Below the pieces are notes generated by a model that worked only from the letters and a program-made list of their open reading frames with translations, was not told the origin of the DNA and made no database searches. A DNA stretch of 14,905 bases, taken from Ruminococcus sp. UBA4383. Its GTDB lineage: Bacteria; Bacillota; Clostridia; Oscillospirales; Ruminococcaceae. A program made the translations under genes and the position numbers. Positions 5,100 to 13,198 of this stretch are shown one piece after another (position 1 is the stretch's first letter; each line of letters starts with the position of its first letter). Location: the NCBI GenBank assembly GCA_002389995.1, contig DGRR01000204.1:1-14905 (forward strand), written 5' to 3'.

Positions 5100-6473
5100 A
5101 TGAAATGGCTTAACAGTATCGCAAAAGCCGCAAATAATCTGCTTATGGTATTTGCAGCCCTGATTGCAGCCGTTCTTCTGGTTACAGGACTGTATGTTCT
5201 CAATGATATATACTATACCAATGCGGCGGCTTTTGTTTCCTATGATTTGCTTAAATACCGCCCTGTACCAAAATCATCGGACGATGAAACAATTGAATAT
5301 ACCTTTGAAAACCTTAAACAGATAAATTCCGATACCGTCGGCTGGATTGAAATGTTCGGCACTAATATAAACTATCCCGTAATGCAGGGCGACAATAACC
5401 TTGAATACCTTAACAAGGATATTTTCGGATACCATACCTTTACAGGCTCAATCTATCTGGCAGCCGAAAATGACAGCGAAATGGGCGACTGGTATAATAT
5501 CATCTACGGTCATCATATGGAAAACGGAGCAATGTTCGGTGATATAGAAAAATACCTCGATTCAGACTATTTCGCATCACATAACGAGGGAATACTCCAG
5601 ACTGAAAAAGGAGATTACCATATAAGCGTTTTTGCCTGTATCAAGACAAATGCCTATGAAGATACGGTCTATCAGGTGAAAGAAAATGCAGAAGAAAAAT
5701 ATCCCGCTCTGAAAGATTATATCAGAGAACATTCAGTCACTCAGTCTGATATTCCTGAATTGTCAGATGATTTGCGTGTTCTCGGTATGTCAACCTGTTC
5801 AGATGCTGTCACGGACGGCAGAATCGTACTCTTTGCAAGTATTTCCCCGTGGAATGAAGCGACAGACGGTGACGCTTACGAGCGTATGTCATACAATAAT
5901 CATGATGAGGAGAATATCAGCGATATTCAGTCTCTTTCCGCTGTCGGTCATGATTTAAGAAAAAATAAATGGGCGTTTCTCAATCTTATGTGTGTTCTCT
6001 GTACTGCGCTTACTCTCCTGCCCATATGGACGATTAAGCGCAAGTACGGTCAGCTCCCGTATGCAAGAAAATTAATCCGCACTCTTGATGACGAAAATCA
6101 GGAATTACAGGAAAATGCTCAGGCTGAAAAGAATAATGAAACAGATATGCAGCCCGATGAGGAGGATATCAATAATCCGCAATATGACGAAAACAATGAT
6201 ATAATATCCGACCTTAAACATTTTATCAGAAAATGCCATGTCGGAATTATTCTTGAAATAATTATACTTATTGTTTCTGTAATAGTATTTCTTATTACAG
6301 AAGATTTAACAGGGCGCATGGGTATCCGTGACAGGTGGACGGGAATTATGATACTTATTTCTGCCGCCGCCCTTATTACAGATTTTATATGCCTGCGGTA
6401 CAGGGGTAAATTACCGCAGGAAAATCCGCAGAACCCTGATGAACCACAGGAGGTTAATAATTCCGAAAACTGA
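5100..6473 (+). CDS. Class B sortase with C-terminal membrane extension, probable pilus polymerase
   Basis: This 457-aa membrane-anchored transpeptidase cleaves sorting signals of surface proteins and joins them to one another or to the cell wall. The N-terminal helix (about 12-35) anchors it outside the membrane. The sortase domain spans about 70-250 with SWITCH-like class B features: NYPVMQGDNNLEYL (91-104), catalytic His138 in IIYGHHM, Cys233 in LGMSTCS and Arg241 in DGRIVLF. A usual class B sortase ends near here. This one continues with a helix (about 291-311), a charged Glu/Asn-rich stretch (about 330-370), and two further helices (about 381-401 and 412-432) around the motif TEDLTGRMGIRDRWT. 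Similar tails occur in sortases of gut Clostridia beside repeat adhesins, as far as I recall. GGAG at 5088-5091 precedes the ATG by eight bases. Class B pilus sortases are known from S. pyogenes (Spy0129). Confidence 0.93.
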   Translation: MKWLNSIAKAANNLLMVFAALIAAVLLVTGLYVLNDIYYTNAAAFVSYDLLKYRPVPKSSDDETIEYTFENLKQINSDTVGWIEMFGTNINYPVMQGDNNLEYLNKDIFGYHTFTGSIYLAAENDSEMGDWYNIIYGHHMENGAMFGDIEKYLDSDYFASHNEGILQTEKGDYHISVFACIKTNAYEDTVYQVKENAEEKYPALKDYIREHSVTQSDIPELSDDLRVLGMSTCSDAVTDGRIVLFASISPWNEATDGDAYERMSYNNHDEENISDIQSLSAVGHDLRKNKWAFLNLMCVLCTALTLLPIWTIKRKYGQLPYARKLIRTLDDENQELQENAQAEKNNETDMQPDEEDINNPQYDENNDIISDLKHFIRKCHVGIILEIIILIVSVIVFLITEDLTGRMGIRDRWTGIMILISAAALITDFICLRYRGKLPQENPQNPDEPQEVNNSEN

Positions 6474-6500
6474 TACATATTATTAGGGGGGTGATTTTTG

Positions 6501-9500
6501 ATGAACGGAAAACAGCTTTGCAATAAAACTATTTTCAAAAGAATACAGATATTTTTCATAATTGTAGTAATGGCTGTATCTTTTATCCCTGAGGAAATTA
6601 TAGATACATATGCCTACGAAATCAGCGAAACCGAAATAACTGACACAGATAATACTGAAACAGACAATACTGAAACAGACATTACAGAATCGGAGCTGGA
6701 ATATCAGGTCATCAGCGCATCACCTGATGAGGACGATTCACAGGTAATCACACTTGACGGTCTTATGCCGTCAAATGCCGCTGTAAGTGTAAACAGTCTC
6801 AATGAACCGCCTGAAAAAAATCTCTGCGCCTATGATATATCCATATCTGACAATAACGGCGAGAATTTTCAGCCCCAGAACGGTTCAAGCATTAAAGTTC
6901 AGATTACAAACTCAAATATAGCAGAAGCCGTTGCATCAAATAACAAGCTCCGTCTGTGGCATATTGATGATGACGGTGTTCGTGAGGAAATACATAATTT
7001 TACAATACAGGACGATACAATAACTTTTGAAGCATCAGGATTTTCTGTATATGAAGTTGACGACAGCGGTCCCGCACTCGTGACATACCGGTTTAAATGG
7101 CCTGATATGGACGGAAACTATAAGGACTACTATTTCCATACATCAAGCACAAATTCAAGCGGAGCATACAAGGAAATATGTCAGCAGACAATAAAAGACG
7201 GTGAAACCCTCATATTCCCGCAGCTTCCTGCCAATAACAAAGATACATTCGTCGGCTGGTTTGTTTATGAGAATGGCACTTTGTCCGAAGAACCTTTTGA
7301 TTTCAATAATGTACCCAAAGTTACAGAGACTAAAACTGTTGAACTGCGTGCGGTGTTCAAGTCATACGCATACCTCATATTCTATGAGCAGACGGACTAT
7401 ACTACCGGAAAACCTCCTGTTCTTGCCACAAGGCGAGCAATCTTTGATGATAATGGAAAGGCAGTGCTTTCCAGCGAAGGCATTACTGTTATATATGATG
7501 ATCATGATAGCGACAAGGCTGAAAACCAGCCCGCACAGAAAGTATTCAAGGGCTGGAAAGTTGAAAACAGTCCGGTTTATGAAAACGATAACGATGCATA
7601 TAGTGTTACCATAGACGGAAATTCATATACAATAGAAAAAATTAATCAATCTCCTGATGATGAAAATTCGGAAACTGAGGAACAGGGAGTTTATCTGAGG
7701 CTTTATCCTGTGTTTGAGGATATACGCTGGCTCGGATTCGATACGGGTGAAAAGGGAAGCGGTGCAACTTATATTCCGCCTGTATATTTTGAATTAGGTG
7801 AAGGATTTTCATTCAGCGGCAGAAGTGTTCCTGTCCGTGCAGGATATACTTTCGGCGGCTGGTTTACAGAACCAAACGGAGGCGGTCAGCAGGTAACTGA
7901 CGCAAATCAGAATCTTGTCTCCTCTCTTAATACCGATAAACTTGAAATTAAAGAAGACGGAAAATTATATGTAAAGGAAAATATTACAAACGAACAGGGC
8001 AAGAAAATTGTTCAGGTCGATTTGTACGCAAACTGGATACCCGCAAATTCAAAATATACTGTCACAATCTGGAAACAAAAGGCTACTGATGAGACCAATA
8101 TGGATACAATTGATGACAGAACACTTTATCCGCAGTATAAGGGGAAAGAACATGATAATGAATATGAACAGTTTATCAGCGAAAAAAATGAGGAATCAAA
8201 GCTGAAATCATATGACTATTCCGAAAGTTTTTCCATCGATGAACTGACAGAAACTAATGTTTCTGTTGCGAATATCTATAAAGATTTAGTCAGAAATAAA
8301 ATCAAGGAGGATTATACAGGCTTCCATTATGCCGATTGCAGTTATGATATGGAAGTAAGAGGTGACGGAAAAACCGTTCTTAATGTTTACTATGACCGTA
8401 ACGTGCATACATTGAAATTTAATGTAGGAAATTATAATACGACTGTTTTTGAAAAAACAGCTCTGTATGGTGCATCTATTGTTGATATCTTTCCCATACC
8501 GAATTATAAGGACTATATCTGGAACGACAGCAGCAATCCGAAAATATATGACTATGTCCTTGCAACATTGGAGACAATGCCCAACAGCGATGTAACTTTT
8601 ACTGCTGAATCAAGAGCAGCAACCAGATATATCTATTATTATGTTGAAATAGATGAAAGCGACCAAGATGAATATTCAGAAACAAGAACTTTTAATGGTC
8701 AGCTTTATGGTCTTTACAAAACTGTAAATCATGGATTTTATGTTTTGACTTACGATGAAGAATATCATCCGATAGAGGGTTACAAGCGTGAAACAGGTTT
8801 GGCAGATCCGGCTTTTGGTGAGGCAGGAATAAGGGCTAATGGTCGTAATGACCATTTTCAACAAGATGATACAGCCCCGATTGGCGGATATACTACCAAT
8901 CGTACCACAGTACGGGATATAAACTATCTTTACTATAAGAGAGACAGTTTTAACGCCGTTTTTAGAAATTCAAAAGATAACAGCATTATCAGTGAGGAAA
9001 GCATATTATATAGTCAAAAAGTTGAAAATTATGTTCCTAATCCTCCCACACCTGATGAAGGCTATGAGTTTTCAGGCTGGTATGCAGATACAAACTGCAC
9101 AACAAGAGTATTCTTTCATGAACCGACAGAAGAAGAAATTGATTCTATCAGAGATGCAAACGGCAATGCAAACTATCAGGTATATGAAAGAATGCCTGCC
9201 TACAATATACAGCTTTATGCAGGTTATGCACAGAAATACTACCTGATTAAGATAGACCCCAACGGCGGTGAACTTGCTGACAGCCAGTCTACATGGTTCT
9301 GGGAACCCTATGACGGTGACCCTATCAGTGAATATAATACCGTTACAAGAAACTATGTACCCGATGCGAACGGTACTTTCTACTATGCACTCCATGACAG
9401 AAACTATCATCATCTTAGTGACGAATGGAGCGAATATGAGAGCGGTCTTGACAGAAGTGCAAAATATACCGAAAATATAGAAGAATCCACAAGCGATATA

Positions 9501-12500
9501 AAATACATTATATCTCCGGGACACTATCGTTATCTCGGCTGGTACAGAGTGAACAATGACGGAACAGAAGAACCTTACAATTTCAGTGAGCGCATAACGA
9601 AAAATGTTCATCTGCGCCTGCACTGGAAACAGCTTGGAACATACTATATCAAATATGATGCAAAGGAAGGAACTATCGACAACAGCGACGAAAACGAAAC
9701 AACTTTTCAGTTCCTCGATGCTGACAACTATGAGGACCATGCGGATATAGTTGTTACCCGTGTTGCACATCCACCCAGCGGTTTCAACTTTACCGGCTGG
9801 AGAATTAAAAATGATTCATCAGGTACAATATACTATCCGGGACAGAGTTTCCAGTTTGCTTCAAGTCTGGCTGAACCGCTTGATTATTACAATGAAGATA
9901 CAGGTGAGAATGAAACAAGACAGACTATAATTCTCGAAGCTGTATATGATGAAATAAAAAATGCCTCCATTATTTATGACGCAAACGGCGGTACAATAGA
10001 TGATGAAGCTCTCGCAATTGCTAATGCAGGCGGTGCGCTTGAACATCTTTTCAAAGACCCGAATGATACTCAGGAATATTCGGTTACAGCCGACAAAAAA
10101 CAGCTTATTGTAAAGGATTTAGTAAACAATACTGCTGTAAAACTCAGCAACGGCGAAGGTTTTTCAAATGAAGGTCTTAAATTCGTAGGCTGGAAAGACA
10201 GCAACGGAAATTTCTTTACATCTGACAGCATTAAAACATATGTGGATAACAAAGAACCCCTTACACTCTATGCACAGTGGCAAACAAAAGTTTATTTCGA
10301 CAAGAATAATGAACATGCCAACGACTGGGGCGGTACATGGGATTCCACAAAATATACATGGGACGACGAGAAAGGAATGTACTATACTGTCGTAAATCTC
10401 GGTGAAACCGTCGGAAAACCACAGAATACACCTGTTTCTTCAAATAGTGACGAAATGTTCCGTTACTGGTCTCTTAATAAATCAGGAGACGATATGACAA
10501 CTGAGCCTTTCAATTTCAGTCAGCCCATAACTCAGGATATGCTCGGTGACAACGATTATCTCACGCTTTACGGCTGCTGGAATACTCCTGTAAAAATCCC
10601 TGTACATCTCATTGATACTTCTGACGAAACATGGGTAAAGCATGACGATTGGCTTATAAACGGAGCTGATACAAAAATTGTTCTCAGCGATTCAACTCCT
10701 GTATTACTGGGAACAAAGGAGGAGTCATATGCATATGCCGACAGCACTAAACTTAACGACTATAAATGGGCTTTTGCCTGCGTTTCAGAAGACGGAGAAG
10801 GCTACACCGTTTCGGAAGATACTTTAATAAAAAGTATATGGTACGATTCAGGTGACGGCAAAGTAAAGGTTAAATACAGCGATGATTCAGTACATGATTT
10901 TGATACCGATAATGATGCTGTATATCTTGTATATTACAAGGATTCAACAATCAATATAAACTATGAATATATGCCTATCAGCGGAGGATTTACAAATATA
11001 ACAAACAGTGTAAGAAGTGAAGCTCCAAAAAATGTAGATTTTTCTAATGCAAATAATAATCCTTATAATATGTATAACAAGATAACAAGACCGCTTTACT
11101 ATGCAAATAACAATAATTATCAGTATTATTCATTTGCTGTTGGTGAGAAAAATGCTTCTTCTGTTTCTGACCTCAAAGTAATTACCAATCATTCCGACAG
11201 CGACATCAGCCGCCCACCGTTGAGCGTGCGCCGTGTATGGAACGGATTTGAGTATTCTCTTGACGGTGTAAACTGGAATGACTGCGGATATATTGATTTG
11301 TATGTTATATATTACGAAAATCGTCCGACAATCGTAAATCTCACCGAAAAAACTATCGCTATGCCTGAGAATATGTCTGATGAATTTGAGTATAAAGTAG
11401 AAATTGAACAGAAAGAAACTCAAAAAGTTACAACAACATTTTATTATAAAAGACAGAGCAGAGAAGAATATGTTCCAATAAATACTGGTAATTATCAAAC
11501 TCATACCGATGAAACTGAAACACCACCTTCTGTCATCATGCCTGAGTCAAAAGTATATCTTTCTGACAGTGATATTGAACAGTATGTTCTCTTTTACAGC
11601 AAGCCTGCGGATATCACAAGCGATTATATCAGATATGGAAACGCAACATATAATGCAGGTTATGGAAATCGTGAGGTTTATTATAGGGACACAACTTCTA
11701 CTGAAATAACTCAGACTATAACAATAATACAGGCACCAAAAGAAAATTACAGTACAACAAATGATGCGGTTTCAGGCGACCATATTTATAACAGCAGTTA
11801 CACTTCATCATCTGACAGCACAGAAAAAACTATAACATATACAAACAAACGCATTCCCTATGCTGAACTGAATGTTGCTGTAATCGAAAACAGTAAAATT
11901 ATCAAAAAGAATGAAATAAGAACTGATAATGGCAATATTTATAAGCATGGATTTAATTCTATACCGGAAAAATGGAATATTTCAGACAGTTCTGTTGTTT
12001 CTCCGAATGCACTTATAAACAATAACAGCGAATATGTTTTCGCAGGTATTGTTTCGGGAAATGCTGACAGCAATACTGAAATTGTAACTGTCGCTGATAA
12101 ACCTGTTCAGTCATTGTCGTTCGGTAAACTGAGTGACAATTCTTATAATCTGTATCTCAATGATGATACATCAAAACTCCTCGGTGAAAAGGATATATAT
12201 TTTGTATACGTCAAAAGACCTAAAATAAAATATGTATTTGAAAAGCCTGACGGAACATATGTTGATATAACTCCTCTTAATCAGGACAATTCACCTTATA
12301 AGAGAAACGGAACAGAAATTTCTCAGAATGAAATTATTCCGCTGACAGATGCTAATTCTTCTCAGAATCCTATGATTGTTTCAAAGGTTTACAGCGGTGA
12401 ATCGGTATTTATTCTCCCTGATGAACTCGACTATGAAAATAATGAGCGTATGCTTGAATTAAAGTGCATGGGTCTTGGAAATGCAGGCGGAATTAATGAT

Positions 12501-13109
12501 GTTTCAGACAGTACTTCAATGCTGCTTGATATCAGTGATTCAGGTGTGGAATATCGTTTCAGAGGTACTGACAGACCGCAGTTATTACCTGAAAATTCCG
12601 TTGTGTATGCAATCTATAAGTTAAACGGTTACAGCCTTACTCTCAATAAATCCGTAACAGGCGACTCAGGCGGAATCAGTGAATTTACTTTCAATATAAG
12701 TTCCAATCGGCTTACAAACAATGAATATTATGTGAGCGGAATTGAAGATACTGAAAAAGTTTTCGTTTTAGGCGGCAAGATATCTGTAACAGTCCCCAGA
12801 GACAAAAGCGTGACAGTTTACGGTCTGCAAAGCGGAATGTATACTGTATCGGAATCAGATGCAGGAGACTGCGAACTTGTTGTTACAGTGGACGGTCATG
12901 AACAGACTGTTACAAATAATTCGTTTAGTTTTAGACTTAATTATGATACCTCAGCTGATGTATTGAATAAATATCCCGTACCCGTAACAGACCATAAAAA
13001 TACATCTCTGCCGTATATAATTATTATAACTTTGCTGGCTGCCGCCGCAACAGTTATGCTGACAATAAGACGAAAGGAGAGGATATCCCGTGGAAAATCC
13101 GAGATTTAA
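6501..13109 (+). CDS. Giant secreted InlB/Listeria-Bacteroides-repeat adhesin with sortase sorting signal
   Basis: This 2202-aa surface protein starts at the ATG at 6501 after GGGGGGTG (6485-6492); a TTG at 6498 is less likely. A signal peptide (about 1-38, ending TYA) precedes an acidic Thr/Asp/Glu repeat (about 48-65) and a beta-sandwich-like module ending FEASGFSVYEV. From about residue 190 to 1340 there are eight modules of the InlB_B/Listeria-Bacteroides repeat kind, each marked by a G-W or Y-W core: Trp253, 352, 454, 860, 1014, 1100, 1231 and 1323. The long stretch between the third and fourth holds an IWKQ...VYYDR module common in such proteins. Residues 1340-2040 are beta-rich and unassigned. 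Residues about 2042-2159 resemble an isopeptide-forming pilin domain (candidate Lys2050, Glu2118, Asn2156). Then come VPVTD (2160-2164), a helix (about 2172-2189) and a basic tail. It is probably the pilus tip or ancillary adhesin; the ligand is unknown. Confidence 0.92.
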   Translation: MNGKQLCNKTIFKRIQIFFIIVVMAVSFIPEEIIDTYAYEISETEITDTDNTETDNTETDITESELEYQVISASPDEDDSQVITLDGLMPSNAAVSVNSLNEPPEKNLCAYDISISDNNGENFQPQNGSSIKVQITNSNIAEAVASNNKLRLWHIDDDGVREEIHNFTIQDDTITFEASGFSVYEVDDSGPALVTYRFKWPDMDGNYKDYYFHTSSTNSSGAYKEICQQTIKDGETLIFPQLPANNKDTFVGWFVYENGTLSEEPFDFNNVPKVTETKTVELRAVFKSYAYLIFYEQTDYTTGKPPVLATRRAIFDDNGKAVLSSEGITVIYDDHDSDKAENQPAQKVFKGWKVENSPVYENDNDAYSVTIDGNSYTIEKINQSPDDENSETEEQGVYLRLYPVFEDIRWLGFDTGEKGSGATYIPPVYFELGEGFSFSGRSVPVRAGYTFGGWFTEPNGGGQQVTDANQNLVSSLNTDKLEIKEDGKLYVKENITNEQGKKIVQVDLYANWIPANSKYTVTIWKQKATDETNMDTIDDRTLYPQYKGKEHDNEYEQFISEKNEESKLKSYDYSESFSIDELTETNVSVANIYKDLVRNKIKEDYTGFHYADCSYDMEVRGDGKTVLNVYYDRNVHTLKFNVGNYNTTVFEKTALYGASIVDIFPIPNYKDYIWNDSSNPKIYDYVLATLETMPNSDVTFTAESRAATRYIYYYVEIDESDQDEYSETRTFNGQLYGLYKTVNHGFYVLTYDEEYHPIEGYKRETGLADPAFGEAGIRANGRNDHFQQDDTAPIGGYTTNRTTVRDINYLYYKRDSFNAVFRNSKDNSIISEESILYSQKVENYVPNPPTPDEGYEFSGWYADTNCTTRVFFHEPTEEEIDSIRDANGNANYQVYERMPAYNIQLYAGYAQKYYLIKIDPNGGELADSQSTWFWEPYDGDPISEYNTVTRNYVPDANGTFYYALHDRNYHHLSDEWSEYESGLDRSAKYTENIEESTSDIKYIISPGHYRYLGWYRVNNDGTEEPYNFSERITKNVHLRLHWKQLGTYYIKYDAKEGTIDNSDENETTFQFLDADNYEDHADIVVTRVAHPPSGFNFTGWRIKNDSSGTIYYPGQSFQFASSLAEPLDYYNEDTGENETRQTIILEAVYDEIKNASIIYDANGGTIDDEALAIANAGGALEHLFKDPNDTQEYSVTADKKQLIVKDLVNNTAVKLSNGEGFSNEGLKFVGWKDSNGNFFTSDSIKTYVDNKEPLTLYAQWQTKVYFDKNNEHANDWGGTWDSTKYTWDDEKGMYYTVVNLGETVGKPQNTPVSSNSDEMFRYWSLNKSGDDMTTEPFNFSQPITQDMLGDNDYLTLYGCWNTPVKIPVHLIDTSDETWVKHDDWLINGADTKIVLSDSTPVLLGTKEESYAYADSTKLNDYKWAFACVSEDGEGYTVSEDTLIKSIWYDSGDGKVKVKYSDDSVHDFDTDNDAVYLVYYKDSTININYEYMPISGGFTNITNSVRSEAPKNVDFSNANNNPYNMYNKITRPLYYANNNNYQYYSFAVGEKNASSVSDLKVITNHSDSDISRPPLSVRRVWNGFEYSLDGVNWNDCGYIDLYVIYYENRPTIVNLTEKTIAMPENMSDEFEYKVEIEQKETQKVTTTFYYKRQSREEYVPINTGNYQTHTDETETPPSVIMPESKVYLSDSDIEQYVLFYSKPADITSDYIRYGNATYNAGYGNREVYYRDTTSTEITQTITIIQAPKENYSTTNDAVSGDHIYNSSYTSSSDSTEKTITYTNKRIPYAELNVAVIENSKIIKKNEIRTDNGNIYKHGFNSIPEKWNISDSSVVSPNALINNNSEYVFAGIVSGNADSNTEIVTVADKPVQSLSFGKLSDNSYNLYLNDDTSKLLGEKDIYFVYVKRPKIKYVFEKPDGTYVDITPLNQDNSPYKRNGTEISQNEIIPLTDANSSQNPMIVSKVYSGESVFILPDELDYENNERMLELKCMGLGNAGGINDVSDSTSMLLDISDSGVEYRFRGTDRPQLLPENSVVYAIYKLNGYSLTLNKSVTGDSGGISEFTFNISSNRLTNNEYYVSGIEDTEKVFVLGGKISVTVPRDKSVTVYGLQSGMYTVSESDAGDCELVVTVDGHEQTVTNNSFSFRLNYDTSADVLNKYPVPVTDHKNTSLPYIIIITLLAAAATVMLTIRRKERISRGKSEI
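6648..6692 (+). repeat. Three tandem 15-bp units near the adhesin N-terminus
   Basis: GATAATACTGAAACA (6648-6662) and GACAATACTGAAACA (6663-6677) differ at one base; a third unit (6678-6692) is diverged. They encode the five-residue period D-N-T-E-T, D-N-T-E-T, D-I-T-E-S just after the signal peptide. A length multiple of three means copy changes would keep the frame and vary the stalk at the mature N-terminus. Confidence 0.85.
12978..12992 (+). other. Candidate sortase sorting motif VPVTD of the giant adhesin
   Basis: These five codons follow directly after the terminal isopeptide-type domain (LNKYP) and precede a short polar spacer, a hydrophobic helix and Arg/Lys-rich tail, which is the tripartite layout of a cell-wall sorting signal. 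The motif has the x-Pro-x-Thr-[Asn/Asp/Gly] pattern of class B substrates (NPQTN in S. aureus, VPxTG-like in S. pyogenes pilins). The exact recognised residues are inferred. Confidence 0.6.
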
Positions 13110-13149
13110 TTTCCTTAAAGGAAAACACCGCAGGGATAAACCTCCCTGA
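13090..13149 (+). CDS. Possible 19-aa basic peptide overlapping the adhesin 3' end
   Basis: A GTG at 13090 opens a 19-codon frame encoding a basic peptide (ends KGKHRRDKPP) in a different frame from the adhesin, overlapping its last 20 bases. A good ribosome binding site, AAGGAGAGG (13074-13082), lies seven bases upstream. The stop (TGA, 13147-13149) falls inside a small hairpin. It could be a translated leader for the pilin gene, the remnant of a gene, or chance. No homologue is recognised. Confidence 0.3.
   Translation: MENPRFNFLKGKHRRDKPP
13131..13148 (+). other. Small GC hairpin between adhesin and pilin genes
   Basis: CAGGGA (13131-13136) pairs with TCCCTG (13143-13148) around a six-base loop. 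Just upstream, TTTCC and GGAAA (about 13111-13125) form a second weak hairpin. No U-tract follows, so this is not a standard terminator; it may be a processing or stability element. The 89-base gap shows no convincing promoter for the pilin gene. Confidence 0.45.
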
Positions 13150-13198
13150 GATTATACGCAGAAAACCAAATCTATAAATTATCGAAAGGATGATATTA

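Noticed and set aside
9072..9770. 232-codon open frame on the minus strand inside the adhesin gene.
   Set aside because: It lies opposite continuous, repeat-bearing adhesin coding sequence; its Cys/Ile/Val-rich product shows no domain and there is no ribosome binding site.
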